64,000 nucleotides of DNA from Catelliglobosispora koreensis DSM 44566 (lineage in GTDB: Bacteria; Actinomycetota; Actinomycetes; Mycobacteriales; Micromonosporaceae). The stretch spans positions 1,381,911 to 1,445,910 of the forward strand of contig NZ_KB903249.1 of the NCBI RefSeq assembly GCF_000379685.1, in the 5' to 3' direction. A model generated the notes under the pieces. The model had not been told where the DNA came from. It searched no databases and saw only the letters and a list, made by a program, of their open reading frames with translations. The translations under genes and the position numbers were made by a program. Positions 17,198-26,609 of the stretch are shown one piece after another; position 1 is the stretch's first letter, and every line of letters begins with the position of its first letter.

Positions 17198-18814
17198 GTG
17201 GAAGCGTCTGCTACCGTGCCGCGCTTGTTAACCGGGACTCGGATTCTGTTTTCCCTCATCACCGTCGCCGCCGTGATCGGTGGCTACCTTGGCCTTAGCC
17301 GGTTGCAGCCGGAAAAGGGCGCGATCGATGTCATCTATGGCATCCTTCAGCTGTTCGTGCTGGGCAACCCGCTGTTCGACGAACCGCGCGTCATCCCGTG
17401 GTTTTTGAACGCGGCGCGCTTCGCCCTGCCAGCCGTCACGGCTTACGCCATCTTCGAGACCGGCCGCATCATCGCGACCGAGCAGGCTCGATGGCTCAAG
17501 CGGCGAGTGACTTACGGACACACGGTGGTCGCGGGCGAGACGACGCTGGCCAACGCGGTCGTGTCGTTCCTGGCGAAGCAGGGCGTCAACGTCATTCAGG
17601 TCGCTGGGCCGGTCGACGCTGTCTCCCTGCGCGATGCCGGCATCAGCCGTGCTGACGAGCTGATCGCCTGCGCTGACCACATTCAGGACCCGTGGGTCAA
17701 CCTCGCCATCGCGCTGGAAGCGGCCGAGATCGAGCGGAACGGGCGCCCACTGAAGGTCCGGGCTCAGGTGAGTGACGCCGCGCTCGCGTTCACGGCCCGG
17801 AGTCTGGGCATGACACAAGCGACCAAGGTGAGCGTGCGGTTCTTTAACGTCGAGGAACTAGCCGCAGCGGCCCTGGCCGGAAACGAAGGACACCATCAGG
17901 ACATCGCGATCCTGGGCCTGCAGGAGTTCGGTGGCGCACTGCTGGTCGAGCTCGCGCGTTCGTGGCGCAAGCGCCAGCCCCGCGAGCCGCTCAACGTGAC
18001 GGTCGTCGACGAGCACGCGTCGGCGCGATTGGAGCGGCTGACTGCGACGCATGAGGTGATCGGCGAAACCTGTGCGATCACGACGGTCGACGGCACGCAC
18101 CTCCCCGCGGGCAACACCTTCTCGCGCGTTTACGTTTGCTACCAAGACGAGGCGAAGGCGCTCAACGCCGCGCTGACGGCCAGCGGACTCTGGCCATCCG
18201 AGACCGGTGGCCTGGTCGTGCGGCTGGACCGGCTCGCCGGCATCAGCCGGGCCTTCAACGGGACGGGCCGTTTGCTCGACGACATGAAGGGGCGACTGAG
18301 GATTATCAGCGTCGTTGATCTGGCCTCATCGGCGATGGTTGGCGATCACGGCGACAGTGATGAGCAGATCGCCCGGGCGATCCATGAGCGTTATCTGACC
18401 CAGCAGCTGGCACACCAGGTCGGCATGGGCTCCAAGCCGGCCATGACGGTCTGGGAAGAGCTGTCGGAGGACATGCGCGACGCGAACAGGGCGCAAGCCG
18501 CAGGCATCCGCGAGAAGCTCGACCGCATCGGCTGCACCATTGTCGTACGCGATCCGTCGCTGCCCGCTTTCTCCTATCGCGACGATGAGCTGGAACAGCT
18601 GGCCATCCTGGAGCACGACCGGTGGATGCAGGACAAGATCGCGGCCGGCTGGGTTTACGCGGCGGAGCGCAATGACGCCCTGAAGCACCACAACAGCATG
18701 GTCCCGTGGGACAAGCTGTCCGAAGTGGAGCGTGAGAAGGACCGCGACGCCGTGCGTAACGTCCCGGAACTGCTGGCCGAGGTCGGTCTGCAGCCGGTGC
18801 GGCTGGCTAGATAG
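17198..18814 (+). CDS. Membrane RCK-like protein with C-terminal RyR domain
   Basis: About 538 residues. Two hydrophobic segments (about 14-34 and 67-90) flank a reentrant-looking stretch (about 43-58), a layout recalling two-TM ion channels but without a recognisable selectivity filter. Then follow a degenerate TrkA-N/RCK-like Rossmann unit (about 105-225, HTVVAGETTLA lacks the GxGxxG) and a second one (about 234-330, ILGLQEFGGALLVE with acidic VVDEH). The C terminus (about 464-530) matches a RyR repeat: LEHDRWMQDKIAAGWVYA, then a central MVPWDKLSE and DRDAVRNVP. Prokaryotic RyR domains are proposed nucleotide or second-messenger sensors in conflict systems. Ends overlapping the convergent gene by 8 nt. 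Role: inferred ligand-gated membrane sensor. Confidence 0.8.
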   Translation: MEASATVPRLLTGTRILFSLITVAAVIGGYLGLSRLQPEKGAIDVIYGILQLFVLGNPLFDEPRVIPWFLNAARFALPAVTAYAIFETGRIIATEQARWLKRRVTYGHTVVAGETTLANAVVSFLAKQGVNVIQVAGPVDAVSLRDAGISRADELIACADHIQDPWVNLAIALEAAEIERNGRPLKVRAQVSDAALAFTARSLGMTQATKVSVRFFNVEELAAAALAGNEGHHQDIAILGLQEFGGALLVELARSWRKRQPREPLNVTVVDEHASARLERLTATHEVIGETCAITTVDGTHLPAGNTFSRVYVCYQDEAKALNAALTASGLWPSETGGLVVRLDRLAGISRAFNGTGRLLDDMKGRLRIISVVDLASSAMVGDHGDSDEQIARAIHERYLTQQLAHQVGMGSKPAMTVWEELSEDMRDANRAQAAGIREKLDRIGCTIVVRDPSLPAFSYRDDELEQLAILEHDRWMQDKIAAGWVYAAERNDALKHHNSMVPWDKLSEVEREKDRDAVRNVPELLAEVGLQPVRLAR

Positions 18815-19985
18815 CTTTGCTGTTGGCGATCCGGCGGCGCAACGCTTTGGCGAACCGCCGCCGCTGCGGCCATGTCTGGCCGTAGGCGATGATCTCCGAG
18901 CCGTCCAGCAGCTGAGCGAGCAAACCTGTTGGCGTGCCTGCGATTTCGTGCGCGGGACGCGTCAGCGCCAGGACGTGTTCACGTGAGCCGACGTAAATGA
19001 GACGTTCGCCGAACAGTGGTTTGAGGGTCTGGATCTCCCAGAGCAGGGGATCGGTCGGGTGCGATACGTCCATTATGGCCACTCGCGACACCGAGGCGAA
19101 ACCGCTAACCGCTTGCTGCCAAAACGATCCAGGCACCGCCACGACGATGAGCCGCGGCGCGAACACCTTGCGCGCGACCGCCTGTAGCTTCTTGGCGACA
19201 GGGCCAACCTGCTGCCTTTGCACCAGCGCTTGCCTCGCCTCTTCTTGAGCCTGCTTCGCACTCTTGTAGGCACGGTAGGCGAACAGGCCAACCAAGCCAC
19301 CGATAATCGTCAGGGTCAGGAGAAAGATCAGCGCAAATCCAGCCACCATGCCTCCCACCAGGGCACCCCCGAGCGCGGCGCCAAACTGGTCGACGACGTT
19401 GTCGTCGGCGGATGAGGTGGCCTGCTCCATCGTGTCCCGGATGATGCTTTCTTCGTCTAACCGCAGCAAGCTGTAGAGCATCACGCCGGCGAAGGCGAGA
19501 CCTACCAGCTGCATGAGTCCCACGATCCACTTGCCCGCCCCAACACCAACCGGTGCTGCCATGGCATCGTCCAAAGTGACTAGCCGCACGGATCGCCCTA
19601 CGGCGGAGCGCAACGCGTGACTGACCGTCTGGGTGGTGTCGGCGAAGCCGAACTTACGCAGGTAGAGGCCAAGTTGTCGGCGGCCGCGCAGGAGCAGGAC
19701 TCCAAACCAGGTCGAGATCACCGCGCCAAGGGTGACCACGGCAGTCCAGACCAGCTCGCTGTCGCTCATCTCGCTGGACTCGCCAGGGCGCACCAGATTG
19801 TCGACGGCTATTACCAGTGCCATGACCGGCCAGATAGCTAGCAGGAGACCGGTGAGGAGGAAGCCTATTCCAAGGAGGACACTGAGGAACCTGACCACCA
19901 TCTGCAGGGGCAGCCGTCCGGCGGGGACGTCTTCGATGACCCGTATCGACACGCGCTCATTGTCACTGAGGACAGCCGTGCCCAC
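18807..19985 (-). CDS. Four-TM membrane protein with an apparently split Rossmann/TIR-like cytoplasmic domain
   Basis: About 392 residues. TM helices at about 31-62, 78-100, 153-173 and 203-236. Between TM2 and TM3 lies GRRQLGLYLRKFGFADTTQT...GRSVRLVTLDD (about 101-150); after TM4 and a charged linker comes a second half (about 276-385) with LIVVAVPGSFWQQAV, RVAIMDVSHPTDPLLWEIQ and ERLIYVGSREH. In a known bacterial family of LRSF-type membrane proteins these two halves lie together as one alpha/beta domain, so here the domain seems split by a two-TM insertion. Start GTG 19985. Third gene of a polX-DUF2461 operon (9-nt gap). No catalytic motif recognised; function unknown. Confidence 0.7.
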   Translation of the reverse strand: MGTAVLSDNERVSIRVIEDVPAGRLPLQMVVRFLSVLLGIGFLLTGLLLAIWPVMALVIAVDNLVRPGESSEMSDSELVWTAVVTLGAVISTWFGVLLLRGRRQLGLYLRKFGFADTTQTVSHALRSAVGRSVRLVTLDDAMAAPVGVGAGKWIVGLMQLVGLAFAGVMLYSLLRLDEESIIRDTMEQATSSADDNVVDQFGAALGGALVGGMVAGFALIFLLTLTIIGGLVGLFAYRAYKSAKQAQEEARQALVQRQQVGPVAKKLQAVARKVFAPRLIVVAVPGSFWQQAVSGFASVSRVAIMDVSHPTDPLLWEIQTLKPLFGERLIYVGSREHVLALTRPAHEIAGTPTGLLAQLLDGSEIIAYGQTWPQRRRFAKALRRRIANSKAI

Positions 19986-19994
19986 ACCTGTCCG

Positions 19995-20624
19995 TTAGGC
20001 GACATCAAGCGCGGGCGGCGCGTATTGCCGTGCCCATTCGAGCAGGGGGTTGAGCTTGACCCACTGTTTGCGGATGGCCGCGATCGTGATGGTATCGGGG
20101 TCAACGCGCTTGCTGGCGTTGACGTATTCGCGGCGCATCAGGTCTAGGCGTGGGTGGTCGGCCGGCACACCACGGGGACGGGTGCGGACCTGTGGGCCAC
20201 CAATAGTGAAGCCGGCTTTCTCCAATGTGGACGTTATCTTCTCCAGCGCTTTACCGCTGAGATCTTCGTCAACGGCGGCGCGGTAGCGAGCGGTCTGGTC
20301 GCGGTCGCGGGCGTGGAAGCCACCGCCGAGGAGCACGCCCTCGGCCGAGACTTGCAGGTAATAGACGATCCCTGGTTCGGTTTCGACCAGGCCGCCCTGC
20401 GCGGTCTTGTACGGCGACTTGTCCTTGGCGAAGCGGGTGTCGCGATAGGGGCGAAACACGAAGACATCGCCGCCAAACGCCGGAGCGAGCTGCTCGAGCG
20501 TCGCTGTCAGCGGCTCCTTTACGGCGCGGTCATAGATGTGCTTGTGCTCGGCCCAGTAGGTCTTTGAGTTGTCGGCCTCAAGACCTTCGTAGAAGGTGAA
20601 CGCCTCATCCGGAAAGATTGCCAC
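19995..20624 (-). CDS. DUF2461 family protein
   Basis: A 209-residue cytoplasmic protein with the DUF2461/TIGR02453 landmarks: NSKTYWAEHKHIYD near the N terminus, RPYRDTRFAKDKSPYKT (about 58-74), and YYLQVSAEGVLLGGGFH in the middle. Biochemical function is not known. GTG 20624 lies 4 nt beyond the polX stop with no clear Shine-Dalgarno, so translation probably depends on polX. It is followed 9 nt later by the membrane protein gene. Confidence 0.88.
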   Translation of the reverse strand: MAIFPDEAFTFYEGLEADNSKTYWAEHKHIYDRAVKEPLTATLEQLAPAFGGDVFVFRPYRDTRFAKDKSPYKTAQGGLVETEPGIVYYLQVSAEGVLLGGGFHARDRDQTARYRAAVDEDLSGKALEKITSTLEKAGFTIGGPQVRTRPRGVPADHPRLDLMRREYVNASKRVDPDTITIAAIRKQWVKLNPLLEWARQYAPPALDVA

Positions 20625-20628
20625 GGCT

Positions 20629-22338
20629 CTAAATCTTACGTTTCGACTTGACGAAAGCCCGCAGTTTCGCCAATGGCCACGTGTTGATGACTTCAGCCTT
20701 GGTCAGCCAGCCGCGCTGGGCCATCCCAATGCCGTAGCGCATCAGGTTGAGGTGGCCGGTGGAGTGGGCGTCGGAGTCGATGGAGAATTTCACGCCGTGC
20801 CGTTTCGCCCGCAGGATGAGGTCATCGTTGATGTCGAGGCGATCCGGGTGGGCGTTGATCTCGATCGCCGTCCCGGTGGCGGCAGCGGCTTCGAACACGG
20901 CGTCGAAATCGGCGTCCACCGGCGGGCGCTTGAGGACTTTGCGGGTGGTCAGGTGACCAATGATGTTCACGTAAGGGTTCTCGCAGGCCCTGATGATGCG
21001 CTGGGTCATCACCTTCGACGGCTGCGAGAAGTGCGAGTGCACGGACGCGACGGTGATGTCGAATTTGGACAGGAAGTCATGGTCCCAGTCCACTTCACCA
21101 TCGGGATCGATGTTCAGCTCGGTGCCGTGCAGCAGTGTCATCGGTCCCGCGTCGAGGGCACGCACTTCTTCGCGCTGCCGCAACATCTTCTCGTCGGTCA
21201 TGCGCTGCATCGGCAAGTTCTTCGCGTGATCGGTGATCGCGTAGTAGCTGTAGCCCCGCTTGGCCGCGGCCTCCACCATCCGGGCCAGGGGAGCGACGCC
21301 ATCGGTCAAGTTGGTGTGGGTGTGCAAGTCGCCCTTGAGATCTGACTCCTGTACCAGCATCGGCAAGTCACCATCGAGCTCGCCACGGTCTTCGCGTAAG
21401 GCCGGCGGAATCCATGGCAGGCCAAGGCGCGCATAGACATCTTCCTCGGTTTCCGCCGCGAGCAATTCGTTGTCCTCAGCGCGAAACAGCCCGTATTCCG
21501 ACAGCTTCAAACCCTGCCGCACCAGCCGCGTGCGCAGGCTCACGCTGTGTTCTTTGGACCCGGTGAAATACATAAGAGCGGCACCCCAAGATTTCGCTGG
21601 TACTACCCTGAGGTCGACCTGCAGCCCACGAGCCGTCCGGATCGACGTTTTCGCCGGTCCCTTGACGATGACTTCACTGAGCGGGGTCTTGGCGAACCGT
21701 TCCATGAGCGGCCCAGAGTCGTTGGCGGCGGCCAGAATGTCGACGTCGCCAATCGTTTCCTTCATGCGGCGCAACGATCCGGCGTAGGTAATCTTCTCGG
21801 TTCCCTTGACCTGCTTGAGGTCAGCGATGATTTCCTCCGCGACGGCCATCGCTGTCGAGATGAGCACCCGGCCGGTGTTGCCCGCCTGCATGACCTCGAT
21901 GCCGTGCAGGATGTTTTCCACCGTCTTAGGGCCGAAGCCGCGCAGGCCTTCGAGTTTGCCCGCCTCGATCGCGGCGGTCAGCTCCTCTACGGAGCCAATC
22001 CCTAACTCGCTGTGTAGTGCGACGGCCTTTTGCGGCCCGAGCCCAGGAATGTTCATCAATGCCCGCAGGCCGGCCGGCATCTTCAGGCGCATCTTCTCGA
22101 GCGTCTCGATCTTGCCGGTGCTCAGGTATTCGAGAATTTTCGCCGCCGTGGACTTACCGACGTTGGGGATCTGCTCTAACTGCTTGAGATCGAGGGTAGA
22201 GATATCAGCATGGTGACCGCTGACCGCTTTGGCCGCCTTCTCGTAGGCCCGTGCCTTGAACGCTTGCCCACCCGTCATCGAGAGCAGGTCGGCAAATTCC
22301 AGTAAAAGCGCACCAACTACCTCGTTAGGCCGGGCCAT
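20629..22338 (-). CDS. polX: Bacterial family X DNA polymerase with PHP domain (PolX)
   Basis: 569 residues. The N-terminal 8-kDa-like domain and HhH motifs (IPNVGKSTAAKI, IPGLGPQKAVAL, GFGPKTVENIL) bind DNA. The palm has GSLRR (187-191) and the metal aspartates Asp198, Asp200 (GDVDIL) and Asp242 (LQVDLRVV). The C-terminal PHP domain begins DLHTHTNLTDG (His339, His341) and ends with further metal ligands in EINAHPDRLD and SDAHS. These enzymes fill short gaps and carry PHP 3'-5' exonuclease or AP endonuclease activity in base excision repair. ATG 22338 shows a leaderless pattern (TAAGCT 6 nt upstream). First gene of a three-gene operon. Confidence 0.93.
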   Translation of the reverse strand: MARPNEVVGALLLEFADLLSMTGGQAFKARAYEKAAKAVSGHHADISTLDLKQLEQIPNVGKSTAAKILEYLSTGKIETLEKMRLKMPAGLRALMNIPGLGPQKAVALHSELGIGSVEELTAAIEAGKLEGLRGFGPKTVENILHGIEVMQAGNTGRVLISTAMAVAEEIIADLKQVKGTEKITYAGSLRRMKETIGDVDILAAANDSGPLMERFAKTPLSEVIVKGPAKTSIRTARGLQVDLRVVPAKSWGAALMYFTGSKEHSVSLRTRLVRQGLKLSEYGLFRAEDNELLAAETEEDVYARLGLPWIPPALREDRGELDGDLPMLVQESDLKGDLHTHTNLTDGVAPLARMVEAAAKRGYSYYAITDHAKNLPMQRMTDEKMLRQREEVRALDAGPMTLLHGTELNIDPDGEVDWDHDFLSKFDITVASVHSHFSQPSKVMTQRIIRACENPYVNIIGHLTTRKVLKRPPVDADFDAVFEAAAATGTAIEINAHPDRLDINDDLILRAKRHGVKFSIDSDAHSTGHLNLMRYGIGMAQRGWLTKAEVINTWPLAKLRAFVKSKRKI

Positions 22339-22343
22339 ACCGT

Positions 22344-22350
22344 TAGCTTA
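22344..22350. promoter_or_regulatory. Overlapping divergent -10 elements, polX / DUF72
   Basis: Minus strand TAAGCT (22350 to 22345) is 6 nt from the polX ATG; plus strand TAGCTT (22344-22349) predicts a start near 22356 upstream of the DUF72 ATG 22368. The two hexamers share five base pairs. Confidence 0.45.
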
Positions 22351-22367
22351 GTGAAAGGATGAACAGC

Positions 22368-23240
22368 ATGGGAAAGATCCGGATCGGGACCGCCTCGTGG
22401 ACGGACAAGACCCTGCTGGAGTCCGGGTGGTATCCCGCTGAAGCGGCCAAGAACCCTGAGAAGCGGCTGGAGTTCTACGCTTCGCAATTCCCCATCGTGG
22501 AAGTGGACGCGACCTATTACGCCCCGCCCGCGGAACAAACCACCGCCCTCTGGGCGGCCCGCACCCCGGCCGATTTCGTGTTCAACATCAAGGCCTACGG
22601 TCTGCTCACGGGGCATCCGGTGAAGACGTCGACGATCTACAAGGACATCCGCCCGGAACACGCGAAGGCCAACATCTATCCCAAAGACCTGCAACCGCAG
22701 ACCTATGAGGAGATCTGGACCCGGTTTCTGTCGTCATTGGACCCGCTGGTCGCCGCGAAGAAGCTAGGCGTGCTGCTGTTTCAGTTTCCGCCGTGGTTCA
22801 CCATCCGCCGGTCCAATAAGGACTACCTGGTCGAGGTCAAGAAACGGTGCAGCCCACTGAAAATCGCGGTCGAGTTCCGGCATGCGTCGTGGTTTGATGG
22901 CGACAACAAGGAAGAAACGCTGGAGCTGCTGCGCAAGCACCACCTGCCGTTCGTGTGCGTCGACATGCCGCAGGGGCACAAGTCATCGATCCCGCCGGTG
23001 GCCGAAGCGACCGCCGATCTCGCGCTGGTGCGCTTTCACGGGCGCAGCGAAGAGTGGACGAGCAACGACATTCACAAGAAGTTCGGCTATCTCTACTCAG
23101 AGCGCGAACTCAAGGACTGGGCGCCGAAGCTGCGCAAGCTTTCCAGCGCAGCCAAGGAAACTCACGTGCTGATGAACAACTGCTACTCCGACTACGCCCA
23201 GCGCAACGCCAAACAGCTCATTGACCTTCTCGGCGCCTGA
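22368..23240 (+). CDS. DUF72 family protein
   Basis: A 290-residue TIM-barrel-like protein of the YecE/DUF72 family: IRIGTASWTDKTLLESGWYP at the start, VEVDATYYAPP, LLFQFPPWF, VEFRHASWF and a C-terminal LMNNCYSDYAQRNA. Function not established. ATG 22368 is preferred over ATG 22359 because GAAAGGA (22353-22359) is 8 nt upstream and the family starts there. Divergent from polX by 29 bp; its 3' end overlaps the next, convergent gene by 23 nt. Confidence 0.9.
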   Translation: MGKIRIGTASWTDKTLLESGWYPAEAAKNPEKRLEFYASQFPIVEVDATYYAPPAEQTTALWAARTPADFVFNIKAYGLLTGHPVKTSTIYKDIRPEHAKANIYPKDLQPQTYEEIWTRFLSSLDPLVAAKKLGVLLFQFPPWFTIRRSNKDYLVEVKKRCSPLKIAVEFRHASWFDGDNKEETLELLRKHHLPFVCVDMPQGHKSSIPPVAEATADLALVRFHGRSEEWTSNDIHKKFGYLYSERELKDWAPKLRKLSSAAKETHVLMNNCYSDYAQRNAKQLIDLLGA

Positions 23241-23655
23241 CTATCGCGAACAGTCCCGCGGCGGCGACCGTGTAAAGGATGAGCACGTTTCCCGAGGTGA
23301 AGCGGCGCCAGAACTTCGCGTCATTCTCATAGACCTCAGCCGAGACCAGGGCCGGCCCAGCCGGTTTCGCACTCGCCTCCGGCAGCATCACGGCGAAGTG
23401 GAAGATGGCCAGGCCACCGAGCACCGCAACGCCCGTTTTCACTGACGCTGGCAGCGTTTGCAGGAGTTGCCGGGGCCAATGACGGCCCAGTTTGACCGCA
23501 TGGAAGACAAAGACGCCCGCGACCGGGAGCGTGCCGAAGAAGACGAGCAGGTAACCGGGGTGGGGGAGTCGGAGCGGGCCAGGGAGCAGCGTGTCGGCTA
23601 TCGCCACGAGACTGCACGCCGCCCCCGCGAGCGCGATCCAGAGGAGCTTTCGCAT
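23218..23655 (-). CDS. Small integral membrane protein, unknown function
   Basis: 145 residues with about four hydrophobic helices (8-22, 30-50, 74-92, 120-136) and a basic C terminus (VRRREGQ). No family recognised. ATG 23655 is chosen because it begins a normal membrane N terminus (MRKLLWIALAGA); the upstream extension overlaps the next gene antisense-free but lacks any support. The 3' end overlaps the DUF72 gene by 23 nt. The neighbouring oxidase gene ends 7 nt upstream on the same strand, so both may be co-transcribed. Confidence 0.65.
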   Translation of the reverse strand: MRKLLWIALAGAACSLVAIADTLLPGPLRLPHPGYLLVFFGTLPVAGVFVFHAVKLGRHWPRQLLQTLPASVKTGVAVLGGLAIFHFAVMLPEASAKPAGPALVSAEVYENDAKFWRRFTSGNVLILYTVAAAGLFAIVRRREGQ

Positions 23656-23662
23656 CCGGTGA

Positions 23663-24280
23663 TTATGTGGCGCGGTAGAGACGATCGGCGTAGGAGGGGC
23701 CGTAGTAGGCCTCCAGCTCTTCCAGCGACTCGGTGACATAGTCGAGGGATTTCACCATCTTGGCGTGTGGCATCAGGTCGTGCCCGCCCCATGACTCGTG
23801 CTCCCAGAGCTTTGACCGCATGAAGGCCTTGGGGCAGTGGAAGAAGATCTGCTCGACCTCGACCACGAGAGCCAGCTCGGGGCGGTGTCCCTTGACGACC
23901 ATCTCGTCGAAGAACGGCTCATCGCGTACCAGATGAGCCTTGCCGTTGATCCTGAGCGTGTCGGTGCGGCCCGGAACCAGGAAGAGCAGCCCGACCTGGG
24001 GGTTTTGCAGGATGTTGTGGAACCCGTCCGCGCGGCGGTTGCCCGGCCGTTCCGGAATGGCGATCGTGACGTCGTCGATGACGTGCGTGAATCCGGGCGG
24101 ATCGCCCTTGGGGGAGACATCGCCGCGGCCCTGAGCATCTGATGTGCCGATGAGCACGAACGGTGAGGCGGCCAGCCACTCGCGGTCACGCTCGTGCAGC
24201 CGGTGGCGGTCCTTGACCGCGGCCCGTGGATGCTTCTCACCTAGCAGCTCACGAAGTTCCGCTTCCGTGGTGATCTTCAT
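23663..24280 (-). CDS. Pyridoxamine 5'-phosphate oxidase-family flavoprotein
   Basis: A 205-residue split-barrel protein of the MSMEG_1061-like group. FVLIGTSDAQGRGDVSPKGD (about 36-55), IAIPERPGNRRADGFHNILQNPQVGLLFLVPG and TLRINGKAHLV are typical of FMN- or F420-binding general-stress and redox proteins. ATG 24280 sits 7 nt after TAGGGT with no RBS, i.e. leaderless. It is divergent from the DinB-fold gene with only 18 bp between start codons. Confidence 0.85.
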   Translation of the reverse strand: MKITTEAELRELLGEKHPRAAVKDRHRLHERDREWLAASPFVLIGTSDAQGRGDVSPKGDPPGFTHVIDDVTIAIPERPGNRRADGFHNILQNPQVGLLFLVPGRTDTLRINGKAHLVRDEPFFDEMVVKGHRPELALVVEVEQIFFHCPKAFMRSKLWEHESWGGHDLMPHAKMVKSLDYVTESLEELEAYYGPSYADRLYRAT

Positions 24281-24286
24281 GGTGAT

Positions 24287-24293
24287 TACCCTA
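24287..24293. promoter_or_regulatory. Shared bidirectional -10 element (TACCCTA)
   Basis: Plus strand TACCCT (24287-24292) is 6 nt before ATG 24299; minus strand TAGGGT (24293 to 24288) is 7 nt before ATG 24280. Both predicted mRNAs are leaderless and the two hexamers overlap by five base pairs. Confidence 0.5.
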
Positions 24294-24298
24294 TCGGC

Positions 24299-25045
24299 AT
24301 GGACCACACGGAGCACATCGCGTTTCTGCGCACTGAAGGCATGCTCTTGGCCGATGCCGCTGAGGCGGCCGGGTTCGACACCACCGTCCCTACGTGTCCG
24401 GAGTGGACAGTGCGTGACCTGGTCCGGCATGCCGGACGAGTGCACCGCTGGGCCCGGCGCCACGTGGACGAGCAGCTGACGTCGGTCGCGCAGTCTGAGG
24501 CGACGTGGCCTGAAGCCGACGCGGATCTGCTGGAGTGGTTCCGTGAAGGGCACGCTCTATTGCTGGCGACGCTCGAAACGGCGGACCCAGAGCTGGAGTG
24601 CTTTACGTTTCTGCCCAGTGGCCTGAGCGGAACGCGCTTCTGGGCACGGCGGCAAGCGCACGAGACGGCTATCCATCGCGTGGACGCGCAGTTAGCCAGC
24701 GGTGCCGGGGCCAGTCCAGCCACGAGTGACTTCGCTGTTGACGGCATCGACGAGATCCTGCATGGCTTCTTCGCCCGGCGGCCCAGCAAGCTGACTTCTC
24801 CGGAGCTGGTTTCATTCACGCTTGTCAGCACTGACACGACAAACGCATGGACCGTTAACATCGACGAAACTGGTGCGTCCACTGTGGACGGGCCGGGAAC
24901 GGCTTCAGACGGCCGGGTCTACGGTCCGGCATTCGATCTCTACCTGCTGTTGTGGAACCGGCGATCCCTTGCCGGGCTGGAAACTCAGGGGTCGGTGGAG
25001 GGACTGTCGCACTGGCGGGACCACGCTCGCGTGACGTTCAGATAG
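24299..25045 (+). CDS. Maleylpyruvate isomerase/DinB-fold family protein (probable thiol-dependent)
   Basis: A 248-residue member of the actinobacterial TIGR03083-type family. The N-terminal four-helix domain has VPTCPEWTVRDLVRHAGRVH (about 30-49) and RRQAHETAIHRVDA (about 118-131), supplying the metal-binding histidines of the DinB fold. A C-terminal beta domain follows. Mycothiol-dependent maleylpyruvate isomerase is the founding member; the actual reaction here is unknown. Start ATG 24299 is leaderless by pattern. Confidence 0.85.
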   Translation: MDHTEHIAFLRTEGMLLADAAEAAGFDTTVPTCPEWTVRDLVRHAGRVHRWARRHVDEQLTSVAQSEATWPEADADLLEWFREGHALLLATLETADPELECFTFLPSGLSGTRFWARRQAHETAIHRVDAQLASGAGASPATSDFAVDGIDEILHGFFARRPSKLTSPELVSFTLVSTDTTNAWTVNIDETGASTVDGPGTASDGRVYGPAFDLYLLLWNRRSLAGLETQGSVEGLSHWRDHARVTFR

Positions 25046-25067
25046 CGTCATTAAATCATACCGTTCA

Positions 25068-26556
<1,489 letters not shown>

Positions 26557-26572
26557 CTTTCTGCTGAAAACC

Positions 26573-26602
26573 GTTGGGGCCCAGTGCTTTCTGGGCCCCA
26601 AC
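26573..26602. terminator. Hairpin terminator between S1 protease and VOC pseudogene
   Basis: GTTGGGGCCCAG (26573-26584) and CTGGGCCCCAAC (26591-26602) form a perfect 12-bp stem with a 6-nt loop between convergent genes. Confidence 0.8.
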
Positions 26603-26609
26603 CGCTGCG

